Of a DNA stretch of 64,000 nt, positions 45,272 to 58,550 are shown one piece after another (positions within the stretch are counted from its first letter, which is position 1; each line of letters opens with the position of its first letter). The notes beneath the pieces are model-generated. The model had not been told where the DNA came from and searched no databases. It saw nothing but the letters and a program-made list of their open reading frames with translations. Source of the DNA: Lyophyllum atratum (taxonomy: Eukaryota > Basidiomycota > Agaricomycetes > Agaricales > Lyophyllaceae); assembly GCA_014905825.1 (NCBI GenBank), contig JACGCN010000020.1, forward strand, positions 868,001 to 932,000. The letters are read 5' to 3'. Position numbers and translations under genes: made by a program.

Positions 45272-46633
45272 TTACGGCATAGACATAGATTGGGATATGG
45301 GCGATGATTTTCGGAGACGGCTCCAAATGCTGCTGATCCTTTTCGTAGTCACGGGCGAACCACTAAGGGTGGAATCGTACCCTTCATCCTTAGACTGGCC
45401 GCATTCCGACGGAGGCCGGCGGTCCGTTATGGATAGAGGATAAAGATGGGTGGACGTTTCCAGTTGGAACGTATCCAGTCGACTGTCTTTCGCATGCTCG
45501 TGCTTTGATGCGAATAACATCGGAGGCAAGCCTTGAGCATGCTGTGTCAAGGTATCTTGACCCCACGCTCGTCCTTCCGCCAAGCGATATATGATCAAGT
45601 AACCCGCGACTTGCTAAGACAGGCGATGAATGGATCGGACCATGACACACAGAAGAATATGAACACACCTGGCCAGAAGAAGCTGCGCCCAAGAAAATTT
45701 GATTGAGAGGGTTGTTGATAGCGTACGTTATGATGAAAATGAGCGCGAGTATTGAATACAAAGCAGCTGATTCGACCATGATCGTCGCAAGTGACACGTA
45801 GTGCTTCGCATGATCGTCCGGCAGACTGGCAAGCACCTTGCGACGATACATGACAAGGCGAATGATGATGAGAATGGTAAGGAGGATATTGACACTGAGA
45901 GAAATGATATAGTAGGCCGTTCCGTATGCCTGTGGGAGTGCACTATATAGTGATAAACCTGGCTGGCTGGACTGTAGTGTCCACAGCGTCCCAATCACTA
46001 GAAGATATTTGAAGAATATTGGTGTGGTGCGAAACTCGAAATGCCTACTAGGCTTACCGAAAGACGCGAGTAGCAGCAAGGCAGGGAAGAGGGTGACGGC
46101 ATACGCGGCGTACCGTCCAGCTGCGTTCCAGATAACCCAACAACGCCATAACTGAGGGGTTTGTAAACTGGGGCTTGCTGGCGCGGAGCAAAGATCGCAA
46201 CTCACAACCAACAGATCCGAGAGGAACGTAAGAAGAAAGAGCGTGGCATAAAACAGGACATTGATTGGTAGGTTTTGAGTGGCCAGAAAATAGACCCAAG
46301 GACCCCCCGGATAGTTGCGGTTGTCAATGTACATATCTTGCACAGTTCTTGCTTGGACAATCATAAAGAGTGTTTCGATAGATATAAGCAGTGTGATGTA
46401 TGCAAGCAGATAGCGGGATTGGGACCGTGTATTCCTTGTATTCCATAGGAAGATCGCACACGATGCATACAATACTAGCTGCGCACCTAAGAGCCAAAAT
46501 AAGACCTCGTATGTCGGCAAGTGTGAGATACAGAGTTCTCACCATATCCCGTCCCACATACGAAATCACCAGCAACAAATGTGCGCTCTAGGAATATTTC
46601 CTCTGGTGATGCCTTTGGTCCATAGTATGACAT
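45272..46633 (-). CDS. seven-transmembrane protein, tandem copy 2
   Basis: Five exons (46543-46633, 46206-46486, 46058-46151, 45669-45997, 45272-45613), 378 residues. The start is MSYYGPKASPEEIFLERTFV. Segments match copy 1 closely: YIDNRNYPGGPWVYFLATQ, LWRCWVIWNAAG, GTLWTLQSSQPGLSLYSALP and ISLSVNILLTILIIIRLVMY. Exons 3 and 4 have the same lengths as in copy 1 (94 and 329 nt) and introns fall at the same points, so the pair arose by tandem duplication. The C-terminal tails have diverged, here ending Ser-rich with SPISQSMSMP. The role is unknown. Confidence 0.8.
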
Positions 46634-48919
46634 GAGCGATGGGACGCAATGATGCTTTTGCGTAGTGGAGTTGATGCTTGGGAACGTGTCCCGTGGAGAT
46701 AGTGGGAGAGGGTGTTAAGAACTCAGGCCAAGGAACTCTTTGTGACAAGACATGCTCTGCTTATGTCTTGTCAGGACGGCCATATTTATATTGAAGAACG
46801 CCACCTAAGACCCACAGGGGTAAGTCTGGGAAGGACTGCTGGATTTTTCCTTCTGTCATCGCGTTTCTCAGGAACTTGTCAAACCGAGCAAAATTTCCGT
46901 GTCGTCCATATTAAAACGTCATGGCGGGATTAGCAGTGACACTTTAGCGAAAGCTACCCCAGGAATGTCATAGTTTTTTCGCTGCGATAAAGAGGCGGGG
47001 AGATAGACTGAGTTGCAGAAACGCAAAGTGCTGGTGAATGATCATGACTGAAATGCCGCGACTTCGGAGTGGACGTACCTCAGATTTAGAGAATTTCGCA
47101 CGTCGAGTTAGTTCTATTGAAACTTCAGGGTCATTCACGAACAGTTTCAGTTGATTCCACTTCATAGCTCACAATAGGTTGAACACATAGTTCTGTGTAT
47201 AAGATTTCATGGATGTGATTAGATTTACTATGTATCACCAATTTTCTTTGAAGTTAGTGTTCAGTCCAAGCCCAAACTTAATTCAAGTGTATTAACAGCT
47301 CGACAGATAGGATGGCTCCAGATTCCTCGGACGAAATAGCATATCGTATACAATGTACGCAACAAAAGGGACGATCTATGATCAGCGTAGCACAGTCAGG
47401 TACGAACAACCCGGACCGTCGTGTATTCAAGCTCGTTGGTATGGAAATTCTGGGAAGACAGGGACCCAAATTCTCCAGAGGCATGACAGGTCATATCCAC
47501 GCAGTGGGTATGCCAGGCTGCATTGGACACTGCGTCATAAAGGTCAGGAGGGAGACACCAGGAACTAAACTGTATTAGGTGGTCTAACGGCTTGACGGAC
47601 TCATTTCCGCAGTCTAGATGTAGAGGGCACTATAAAACTAGGTATATATTGGGGACGAGACCTGACTAGTAACCAGCCAACATTCTGGACGCCTGATGTG
47701 AGTCAACGAAGTTACGCCCTGGAAGATGACCAGGAATCCGGGTATACCAGACATCTAGCCTGCAATGTTAACGTTAAAGAAAAACTTCGTCTACGGCTGA
47801 GGCCTGAGGTCTCGAGACCTCTGAGGTACGGAAGACTGAAAGAGGGACATCTTGTCTTCTTTGTTATGGTTTAAGTAGGCGGTTCCTCGCAACTAGGAAG
47901 GGATAGTTTGGCATCTTTTTGGAGCACAACCCTAGGCTACCCTAGGTCCAGATTCAGGAATGACTAGTGACTAGCGATATCAGATGAAAGATGGTGCTGT
48001 AGGATTCCCAGGAGCGCAATCGATGAACAGCACGTAGGTTGCCGCTTGATAACGGCAAACAGCGCAAAGGAAAGCACAAACTGCGCTTGGAACAGATGAC
48101 ATATGGGTTGACCTTGGGATGCGTGGCCAGAGATAAGCAGACAACAGCAGAGCCAGAGCTACAGAGGCCGATGGTGCCACTGCCAGTGAAGTTTGAACTA
48201 CTGTCAAGTCGGTTGTGTTTGTTTGTTTTGGATTTGTGGGTGCGGGTTGTAGGAAAGCTGATAATTCCAGTTCATTCTTCTTACAACGCCTTACACATCG
48301 CCCAACCATCGCTTTTCAACCTGATAACACTCGTTTACCCCCCATAACCCTATAATTCAGCCAGTGATAGGAGGCAACGAGGCAAAGATCAGCGGCACGC
48401 GGTCAAATAATTTTGTTGTGGCAGCCTCGAGGCAGGAATCAACGGACAGCGTTGCACCCAAACTCGTGGTCTCCAACACGCTTTGCCTGCTCCTCTCGGC
48501 CCTTTTTCATCCAGGATTAACTAATTATTCACCCTTCTTTGTTCAACCACCATCGTCGACGCTGCCATTGTCAGGTTTTGCCTAGTTCACTCCCGCCAGC
48601 CCGTCTCTTCGTCGCGTGCCAGCTATCCGGACCACCCAACATTACACGCCGCGCGCATTTGAGCCGAAGAATATTTTCCGACCTGCGCTGGACATAAACG
48701 TGCTTTCGAAACATTGTCTGACACAATCACTTCCACATCCGACAGACGTCTCCCTTCTCGCCAATAGAGGATCGATACCCCACGCTACGCCAACAGAAGA
48801 AAGAAAGGAACTGATCACAGCAATTTCGGCCATATATCTTTCTGCCATCGCGATCTTCAACCACTCCTTCCATTCCTACCGAACGCCCATCCATTGCCGA
48901 TTTCACTCTTGACAACGAT
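46634..48919. other. gene-poor divergent intergenic region, about 2.3 kb
   Basis: Lies between the seven-TM gene and the PX-kinase gene, which are transcribed away from each other. Frames inside (for example plus 47312-47578, minus 47980-48309, plus 48616-48912) show no domain. The last 350 bases before the kinase ATG are C/T-rich (for example CACTTCCACATCCGAC), which fits a long fungal leader region. Confidence 0.45.
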
Positions 48920-51900
48920 ATGACCGTCGATAGCACCCATACAACTCGTCGCAACGCTGCACGTACGGACCAGGAGGGGCCATGGAGTGTGAGTGTTGCG
49001 GAAACGCCACACGTCGCGCACTCCTACAGCATTTACGTAAAGAGTAAGTCTACTTCCTCCATGCAAAAATCTATCTAGCCCATGCGTTCCTTTAATTATC
49101 GATCGGCCCCTTTCTAAAGCTACCGTTTCATCTCATGATATTGGTGGCTACTCGGATAGCTGATCAGTGAATGACGTTTTTCTAGCACCCACCCACAGCC
49201 TCACCCTCACCCGAACCACCAAAGAAGTCATCGAACTCGACCGAAAGCTTCGCGAATCCCACCCTGGCGTCGAGCTTCCTGCCTTCCCCATCGATATGCA
49301 GTCGTTGCCAGCACCCCCACCCAAGCGCAAGTCGACTTTCCTCAATACATTATCCCGCCTCGCCTCACCTACTTCCGGGAAAACGAGTCGGCGTTTCAAC
49401 AACGCTAGCATCCACCCTTCTAACCTCACCACGCCACTGACCTCACCATCAGGAGAGATTAGCGACCCCTTCAATTCGTTTATTCCCAACGGTCTTGAAA
49501 ATTCAGCCACCCTGTCTCCTTCATCCACCAGCACCGGCCTCGCCTCTTACCTCACCATGATTTCCAACACCGCTGGTCTTCGTCAAGCTCGAGTATGGAA
49601 GCGCTTCGTCCACGTCCGCACTGACGATTTGGAGAGTGTGCGCGTCGAGCGTGCAATCAAGAGGGTACGGTCGGATCTCGCTGCTCACGTGGGAGGTTTG
49701 GCGAAGGAGAAAGAGAACGTTCACAAGGGGAGCACTAAAGCCGGCTCTAGCGTGGCTCCAAGCGAAAGCGGAAGCATCCTTGAGGAAAGGGTCAACGGAA
49801 CTGAGGTTCACGAGCCTGCAGATAAGGCTGGGCACGTCAAAGAAGAGGTCGTCCTGGCCGAGGAAACCGATCCTAGCACACTCCCCAGTAGCGCCACGAC
49901 GGATGTCGTCCCAGATGAGACCGCCCCGCCACCATCTGACATCCCCGGGCCCGATGCCGCACAGCCTGCGGAGGATATTGCCCAGCCAAGCGCGGCACCT
50001 TCTGGCGAAATTTCGACCACTGTGGCGGCCGAAGCTCCTGCTCGCATCCCCCGCTCGCATTCCGTTGACTTCGACAAGTCCCGCATGGCTCGTGCATTCG
50101 CCAACTCCACTCCCAGCCGTGACGGTGCCTCGTCACAGACAGGCGATGAATCATCCGCGTCTACCACTGGCGGAAGCGGGCGTCGCTCCAAACGTAAGAA
50201 GCGTTCGCAGTCGACAGTGCCCAGGGAACCCAGAAAGTCACAGAGGAAGGTGGTCATCGATGACTTTGAGATGATGAGGGTGCTCGGGAAGGGATGTGCG
50301 GGCAAGGTTCTGCTCGTGAAGCAGAAGACGACGTCAGAGCTGTATGCCCTGAAGGCGATCACCAAGAGGCATGTTCTGGCGCACCAGGAGTTGCAGCACA
50401 CCCTCACGGAGCAGGCTGTATTGAAGAGGATGGCTGCAGAGTCGAAGGATCCATTCGTGGTGAAGCTTTGGTGGAGTTTCCATGACAAGGAAAACCTGTT
50501 CTTGGTCATGGTGCGTGTAATTCTGCAAGTGCTAAGTAGTTAGGAGAGCTGACGCCATTGCTCAGGATTTCCACCCTGGAGGTGACCTGGCTACACAACT
50601 TGCACGATGGGGGCGCCTTGGCCGCGATCGCGCCCGCTTTTACGCTGCCGAAATTGTTGAAGGCTGCGAGGGCCTCCATGCCGCGGGTGTTATCTATCGC
50701 GATCTCAAACCTGAGAATATTCTCATAGGTGCGGATGGCCACATCGTCTTGACTGACTTTGGGTTGTCCAAAGAGTTTGCAAGGAAAACAAGTCAGACTG
50801 CCGCATCCACACCATCTGGTTCCCGCAGTGGAGAATTCTATTCTTCAGTACCCGGGACGCCGCAGCCGACTAGCCCGCCGTGGATGAAGATGGACCCTGC
50901 TGGAGAGCTCGCTTTTGGATGGCCAGGACAGGCGGCTGGACACAGTGATTCAACCACCACCTTCTGCGGTACCGCGGAGTATCTGGCACCTGAGGTGATA
51001 CAAGGGTTGCCATACAGCTATGAAGTCGACTGGTGGAGCTTTGGGACGATGCTGTACGAGATGTTGACTGGTATCGTGGGTGTTCTCTTTTCTATTGCAT
51101 GTCTCATGTGTATTAATGGAGACATGCCTGTTGCATGGTAGACACCATTTTGGGCGAACAACCATTCGGACATGTATGTTCGTGTGTTACAGGATGAATT
51201 ACAATTCCCCGAAGATCGAGCAATCGATCAGGACACGAAGAGTCTAATTCGCGGGGTGGGTGTGGTTGCTAGCCTCATCCATCGTCTTGATGGCTGATTT
51301 GAACTCTGCAGCTGCTTCAACGGAATCCTGCACTACGAATGTGCGAACCCCGAATAAAGAAACATCCATATTTCTCAATGATGTGCGTTATCTGATTTTG
51401 GTGAATTCGTACTCTAACTCGGCATTCACTCTTCAGAGACTGGTCTCACGTGTATTATAAACGCTACATACGTATGTCGTCCTTAACTGGATATCCAGAC
51501 ACTTGCTCATTGCTTCATCTCCCCATAGCGCCATATATACCTCCCATCGATCCGTCAAACGCAAGTGACACTCAGAACTTCGATGACACTTTTCTTGACA
51601 TGGAGCCCGTTCTCGACGATGCCAACGATGATCAAATGGATACTGATCAGGAACCTGATCAGGACACTGATCGCACGGACGGCGAGGACTCCAACACAAC
51701 GCCATCACAATCTCGCAGTTCCTCCATCCGCCCGCAGCAGCAAGCTATCACCGATGAGAGTGTGGATGTCTTCGACGGTTATTCCTTCAAGGGTCGTCAT
51801 TCTGTTCTTCTCGACGATGAAGATGAGGAGAGCAGTGGGTCGCAAGGCGACAGCGAGGAAGACGATGAAGATATGCTTGCGGCTCTAGAACCTCTTGACA

Positions 51901-52980
51901 CCACACCGCCTATAGATGGTCCGATGGCCGAAGACGTCGTTGCTGAGGGCTCCGAGCCGAAGACGCCTGAAGCTCGCCCTGCTGTTGTCCCTGAAGTTGC
52001 TGAAGACATACCGGCTTTGCCACCCAAGGAGCCTGCTCCTGTCTCCGTCGAGCCTTCGGTGCCTGTTATTGAAGCAGTGGAAGAGCCAAAGCCACGGAAA
52101 AGCAAGGACTTGCCGCCCCCTGGACCTTCGGAAGCTGTTCCACCAACGATTCCAGACAAGGAGCACAAGGCGAAGCCTGCCCCTCCTGCAAAGGCTTCAG
52201 TCACTCGTGGAATCAATCTACTCAGCGGCCGTTCACGCCGAGAGAAATCTGGCGTCCCGGCGCTCGATCGATATCTGTCCGACGCTGTCGACGAGGCCGG
52301 GATCACGGAGCGCGAGGATGACGAAGACGACGATTGGGATTTCGTGGAAGCTGCTGACGGCGAAGATCGGAACGGTGCAAAGGGCACCACTCTGTTCGCC
52401 AGGGGTGTGGTTGATCGATATAGGTTGGCTGTTTTCAGAAAGGCCTCCACCCCGTCCCAATCACGCTCTGCCCCGCGGTCATTCTCGGGCATGTCCAAGA
52501 GCTCAGAACTCACCACATCGGAGGCCGCAGACTCGCCGAGTCCTTCGCAGAAAACGTGGTCGGACACCTCTCACCTTCCGCAAACATCCTAGACAGTTTT
52601 TACGACCCAAGTCGCCTGGTGCTCCCCCTTCTTCATTTTCGTCCAAGTCGAGTGGGACTGCAAAGTCCTTGGCTAGCACCACCTCTAATACTCTCTCGGC
52701 GGCATCCTCAAGTGGTGGACTACTAACACCATCGCCGTCCTTTTCGCATTCGCTCAAGTCGAAGGAGTCGGCGATCTCGGTTGGCGCCCAGAGCCTGTCT
52801 TCCGATCAATCGGGCAATGGGGAGTCGGGGACCGTAGAAGCCCTGGGTGGATCGGAGACACTGAGGAGTCGTCCTCTGGTTGAAGAACCGGAGAAGCAGA
52901 AGAACAAGAAGCTGAAGAAGTACAAGGAGAACGCGGAGAAAGTGTTCTCCCTCTTCTCATCACCTCGCCAGCCGTCGTGA
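48920..52980 (+). CDS. PX-domain AGC-family Ser/Thr protein kinase
   Basis: Kinase with an N-terminal phosphoinositide-binding PX-like domain (SVAETPHVAHSYSIYVK, then TRTTKEVIELDRKLRESHPG), about 1209 residues if the frame problem below is ignored. Exons: 48920-49043, 49186-50510, 50566-51075, 51142-51255, 51312-51382, 51437-51471, 51529-52980. The catalytic core has LGKGCAGKVLLVK, YALKAITKRH, YRDLKPENIL, LTDFGLSKEF and TTTFCGTAEYLAPEV. An insert of about 50 residues separates DFG from the T-loop. The AGC tail includes PPYIPPIDPSNAS and NFDDTFLD, a hydrophobic-motif-like site. A disordered tail of about 470 residues follows. At 52551-52554 (AAAA) the frame must shift by +1 to stay open to the natural end at 52980; otherwise it stops at 52592. 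Confidence 0.88.
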
Positions 52981-53994
52981 TCTTGAACAGAGCCGCGCTG
53001 GGTTCGCGCGTCTGTTCCCACTTTCCACTTTTCTCTCATCACATCTGGGGTCCGTTTGACACAAAGTTGACTAAAGTTTTCTCTATGCATTTTCAAGACA
53101 CACTATCATATGCTCGTCACCGAACTATTTTATTGCCATTTAACCCACGGCCACACTCCCTTTACCCACCTCACCTACACGCACGGTGTCCTTGTCACTT
53201 GTTGGAGGTTTATTGACCCATGGTTGACTGGTGTCAGCCGTTGCCTCCAACATGTCCTCTGTCTTTACTTATACCACAATCTTTCCTCGTCGCAAACCAA
53301 TCGCTAGATCGCTCCTTCTAATACGTTATCGCAGGGTGTCCGCCTCGAGTTCACCTATTGTCAGTGAGTGTGCACCGTGTCTCTAGTTTGGTATCTGTTT
53401 TCGGCAACAAGTTATTATTGGATGAGAGCTATTTCAATGTCAGATCTATCTGATCACTGTGCCTTCCACTCAAATCACTGCTTCTATACTACCTCTCTAC
53501 GATGGTTGAGTGCCTTTGAGTGCTGGTTCGGTGACTCCGGTGAGATGCGGTGTTTCCAGCTCATCATGCGGTAGTGGTTCCACGCCCCTTGTTGGCTCAG
53601 TTGCCGGCCATCATTCCCTGAAGATTTAAAATTTGCATACCGGGCATGCATTCAGTGCAGGCGGCTGCTATTGAGGAGAGCCTGTGCCCGACCTTCCTGG
53701 GATAATTCAAGCTAGTCGTATTCATGTATTGACGTTGCAAATGGTCAACGTCTGTCGATGTACGATGGAAGGCCTGGAGCTGATTGGTCTGACGTGCCTG
53801 ACTCCCACAACACTGCCAGTGGGATATTTTTGTCTCGCCTCGAGGCTTGTGCGAGCGTATCAATGTCATTTACGTTGGGCGCTGTTTATCCCCTTCCTTA
53901 GACTTCGACTCCTCCAAGCCTTCCTCGTTGGATCCATAGACCTTGGGCCTTAGACTCTGCGGGTGTATAGCCTATTGCCACATTCTTCAGCACT
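52981..53994. other. intergenic, about 1 kb
   Basis: Contains the 3' region of the PX-kinase and the upstream region of the CorA-type gene. T- and C-rich; open frames are short and give only Ser/Leu/His-rich translations. No gene is recognised. Confidence 0.4.
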
Positions 53995-56579
53995 ATGCCT
54001 CGCGAAAATAGTTTCAGCGACTCAGAGGGCCGTTCGTTAACGCCCGACATGGAGGACATGGATACCTATGATGCACCGGAAGCAACATCCCCAGTCTATC
54101 CAGTGCAATCCCATAATCATTCTTTCCCCGTCACTGCCACAGAACCCAGTCCGAGACTGGCCCAACTTTCGAACCCGCGTTCCCCTTCCGTTAAACATTC
54201 TGTACTCTCTAGAATCAAGTCCCACCCCTCAGCGACAGCGAAGTCTCCCGCTACCCACAAATCTCACGCATGGGCCGCTCCAACACCCAAGGAAAGGTTT
54301 CGAGCGGCAGTTCGCAAGGTCATGGCGTTGCATCGTGGAACGTCGTATCTCACTGGAATGGGGCGTGTTGGTGCTGAGCCAGGCGTGAACCCACGGCGCG
54401 CGTCTGCCAACCTGCTTTATGGTCACATCCGCCAGGACTGCGTGATTGAGGTTATCGACTACTCCTCTGTGCGCAGTAGTTTTGGTCGCATGACGAACGC
54501 GGAATTCATCAATCTCCTGGACGACCCTGCAGCGAGTGCGAAGGAGCCATGGGTCAAGGTGCGGTGGATAACATTGGAGGACTGAGCTGGGATGTTATAA
54601 AAGCCGTCTCGATTAAGTATGGTGAGTATTGGCCTTTCCTGCCAACCCCGCCTAGATTTGACGCGTTATCTCTTCGCAAGATCTCCATCCACTTGCACTT
54701 GAGGATGTTTTTCATACAAGGAGTCAGAACCGCTCCAAAGCCGACTACTATAGCAAGCACCTGTTCTTACGAGTCCTCTGCCATGAGCTCGGGAAAAGTG
54801 ATGATCTTGCCAGTTCTGAATCGGCAGCACACGGGTCCACATTGACAGGAGCCCCGCGTTCTGTATCCCCTGACCCTCTCCGGGAGAGTGACGAGTTGGA
54901 CAAAGAGGCTGCGGAGGAACGAGATGGCGAGGGCGACATGTACAACGGTGGAATTATGCCGAACCAAAGCACAACGAAGAAACGGAGGCGCCTTATTCCT
55001 CTTCTCCCTCACAGTCAACGTGATGTGGAAGGTATGCGGGGATATACTGGATCTAGCTCTAGCTTAGCACGACTAATGAGTGGTGTAAGCTTAACAAGAT
55101 CAAAAAATGGCAAGAAACGCTAACGTCTAGTTGCAGGCCGCTAAAAAGCAACAGAATAAGGTCATACACGAAGTAGTAACGCTCGACGCCTTGAAACAGG
55201 TATGCAAACCATGCTCAGACTTAGTTTTCATCATTCATCATTCGGCAGGGCGAGCGGGTGAATGTCAAGGTCTCCCCTATGTTCGTATTCTTGCTCAGAG
55301 ACGGTATGTCGGCTTCGTGGATCTTTCATCCCCTTTCCAATGATTCGGGTTAGGAACTGTGATATCCTTCCACGCGGCTCCAACCCTCGACTTCACTGCG
55401 CCGATCAGCAAGCGGCTTCATCAAAGGGATACTGGCCTCAGGACATCCGCAGACCCGTCACTTCTTGTCCATGCGATACTGGATCTCAGTACGTGCAAGT
55501 TATTTCATTGAATGTTCCACATTACTAAACCGGACAAAATTTAGTTGTTGACAACGCTCTCGAGGTTATTGACGAGTACCATGCCAAGATCAATAAGTTT
55601 GAGCGTGCGATCCTATTGAAGCCCAATGTGAAGATCGTCAGACATCGTGCGTAGTTCGCATTCGTGTCCATCTAGGAAATACTGATAGAATTATTCTCTA
55701 ACAAGTCCACATCCTTTCTGGTGACTTGATTCTCCACAAGCGTACCCTCGAGCCTATCAAGACGTTGATATACGGCCTAAGAAGATACGATGTTGACCGC
55801 TGTGCAGCCCTCATCGATATGTCCGATCCAGCCAACGCTGGTGTCAAGGTAGTCGGTTTCATGAGCCCTAAGTCGAAAATCTATCTGGTATGTCATTCCC
55901 ATTGATTCGCCCCCGTGGCATTGGTCCTAAAGAAACGATAGGCGGATGTCTTCGACCACATGGAGTACATTTTGACTAGCCTGGATATGTTGCCGGAATC
56001 GCGGAGAATTTGATTGGTTATGCTTTCAATGTCAGTACTCCTTGCAATGCCGTTCATCTAACCGCGTCCTTACCATGCTGCTTAGCTCGCCTCGTATGAG
56101 ATGAATCAAGTCATGTAAACCTACGCTCCTTACCATCACGAGGGAATTTGAGGCTCATCTCTGTTTATAGGCGTCGTTTGACACTAGCGACGATCATCTT
56201 CCTCCTCTCACCTTGCTCACCGGTTATTTCGTATGTTATCACACCCTCGCTGTTTCACGTCATTCATATCTTCCCTCATAGGGTATGAACTTCACATCCA
56301 TGTGGTCCGTAAACCTACACTCGGATCTACTGTATGTATCGTCTTCCCTTTTTCCTCCGTTACATTGCTAACCGCCTTCCTTCGATAGCTTCTGGGAGAT
56401 CGCTCTTCCCGTTATGATTGTCATCGTCCCTTGTTCATGTGGTCGGACATCAAGAATATGGCCCACTACATTGAGAAAAGGATGACAACCAAGAAGGCTG
56501 TGAAGGTGATAGTTCTGATGTATTATCGTGTAGTTCCGTTCCTCACTTCTCTCTATTATAGACGATCAAGCGAGCTTAA
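53995..56579 (+). CDS. CorA-type magnesium transporter (Alr1/Mnr2-like), frame broken by single-base losses
   Basis: Pentameric Mg channel of plasma membrane or vacuole type. Thirteen exons: 53995-54621, 54681-55084, 55137-55199, 55249-55303, 55354-55488, 55545-55646, 55706-55887, 55942-56030, 56086-56114, 56171-56230, 56282-56331, 56389-56505, 56562-56579. The cytoplasmic domain includes VIEVIDYSSVRSSFGRMTN, LHPLALEDVFHTRSQNRSK, FHAAPTLDFTAPISKRLHQR and NVKIVRHLHILSGDLILHKR. The pore signature GMN is present in TGYFGMNF at the end of TM1. Four positions lack one base relative to the expected protein: near 54569, 55990, 56204 and 56431. Adding one base at each makes all exon phases agree (644 residues). 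With the sequence as given, translation ends at 54585. Consensus error is likelier than true decay. Confidence 0.87.
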
Positions 56580-56987
56580 AAGACGACGGATGTCGGTATG
56601 GTTTGTGCCAGCCATCGCCACTCTTCTCCTTTAATCCTCGTTACGAACCTCATGACATATATCCTGCCTCCGTCCCAGAGATCATCTTGCTGGCAAACAC
56701 GGACACTGGAAACCCTTGGTCTATTTATTGTTTTGTTGACATTTTTAATTGCTTTCATTGTATACTTTAAGTAATGTCTACGCTTGTCTACGTATTTATC
56801 CACCCCTATCTCCACGCTCTTTATACCACCAGCAGTTCCACATTTATGCATTTACCATCGCTAGTACTATGTATCTAGTCTGCGCGTCCTAACCGAGCTT
56901 GAGCTTGAAGCCGGGCATCTATAAGTTTTGATAGTCTTGCTGGGCCGAATCAGACAGCACTTTGCTGCTTGACCAAAGCCAAACCCC

Positions 56988-57823
56988 ATGTTCGGGTTGT
57001 CATTTTTGTTGCTCTGCTTTTCTCTCCACGTTCTCGCCAACACCGAAATTGTCAACTTCAGCGTGTCTGAGGATTATAACACAGCCGTCGCGTTTGCCAG
57101 TAAATGGTTAGTAGACACGGCATGCACTGGGCCCTGTTAATGCGTCTGTTAGGCCTAGGCTGAACAACACCCACAACGAACGCGAATGGACCATTCTTCC
57201 AGCACCCCTTGGAACCCCTCTGAGGCAGGTGTGTGAATGGGTCTCATGCTTTGAAAGCATATGGACACTCGTGCCCGCACGAACTTTGGATGGTACTCGA
57301 CCTTACGCGAGACTGGACCACGTATTCTAGCTTCACCCTGCGGCTCTCGTGGCCCGCTTCCGTACGTCTTATCTCGCTTCTGCTTCTGTCATGCAAGGTG
57401 TACTGACAATAAACGACGCGCGTATCTCACCAGCACCCAGCCGACTTCTCAATACAAATACATGATTTTGAGACCTCCTGCTCACTTTGGTGTCGCACTT
57501 CAACCGACGCAGGACACTACGGCACACAAACCTCCCCAACGATATGCGCGCATTCGAGCCGTCGACAGAGGCGTCCTTGCTCCTACTCCTAAATCCCACG
57601 CACGCACCAAACCGGCCGTGTCTTTCCCTCTCTCCGTACCGTTCATCGTCGTTCTGGAACCTCTATACTTCGGCGTTTTACCAGCCTCCGTCCTACCAGT
57701 CTTGGCGTACATTCTTCTGGCTTGTATTGCCTCCTACTTTGCCGTGCCAAAGATCACAGGCATCTTAATGGCATTGCTGCACAGGCAAAGAAGGAGCTCG
57801 AGAACATTGCAAAACAGGAATAA
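56988..57823 (+). CDS. probable ER type I membrane glycoprotein (PIG-X/Pga1-like by appearance), frame broken
   Basis: Exon 1 (56988-57106) starts with a signal peptide (MFGLSFLLLCFSLHVLA) and sequons in NFS and NNT. It joins 57153 onward at a GTTAGT donor. A later segment in another frame reads SFTLRLSWPAS, which resembles a segment I associate with PIG-X-like subunits of ER mannosyltransferases, though I cannot confirm this. A long hydrophobic helix (LPASVLPVLAYILLACIASY) and a basic tail (AAQAKKELENIAKQE, then stop at 57821-57823) end the gene. Frames must change at least twice in exon sequence, through unseen introns, missing bases or both. The type I layout is fairly sure; the family assignment is weak. 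Confidence 0.42.
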
Positions 57824-58550
57824 AATGCTTGAATACCATGGCGCGCAACGGTCCCCTCTTACAAATCTCCACTTATGGTGCAAGAACCGCAAAATCGGAT
57901 TTCGATGAGTAGACTAAAATGCAATGCCATTCTCCGATTCCAACACGCCGAGCTGGGGTAATTCCACAGAAGAGGAAGCTATCATTTGCACCTGCGGAAA
58001 CCGTTTCATTGACAGGGCTATGTTTACATACATGTCTCTGCAACCCATCAATCTGATGACATTGACAGCAACTTTGGCAAGTTGTTGCAACTCGAGAAAA
58101 CGAATGAACGGAGTGTACAGTGGATACATACTGGTGTTGGCCATCAATATCAGTAAGCAAGCATCAAAGCGGGAATCCTATGAGGCGTCTTGTCAACTCA
58201 AGAATAGCACTTGGTTATGGCAGTGGGTCCGCAAGTGCAAAGGATATCTATGGACCGATGCGGCCATGAGTCCACCTCGAATCGGCGTTGAGCTCGGCCA
58301 GGTCTGACATCGATGAAGATTATGGGCCGAAGCTAAGTGCCCTACCTGTTAGCTTCGGACATGGATTGCGAGGTACGCCATCACGGAGTAGAGGGCGGGC
58401 CTTCGAGACCAAGGTGAGTATTTTTAACTAATGCCAGATTCTCGTTTACTCGTCAATGAATGCGGAAAGACGTCGACCTATGACCACCATGAATGGGATA
58501 TAAAGTCCAGAAGGTCCGGCCCATAGTCAACAGAAGCAGGCCCATCTCCA
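57824..58550. other. intergenic, about 0.7 kb
   Basis: Upstream region of the GST gene. A plus-strand frame of 127 codons (57924-58307) lacks domains and is not supported. Confidence 0.35.

Noticed and set aside
49521..52567. Minus-strand frames of 180-256 codons
   Set aside because: All lie opposite the PX-kinase exons, which contain conserved kinase motifs in the plus frame.
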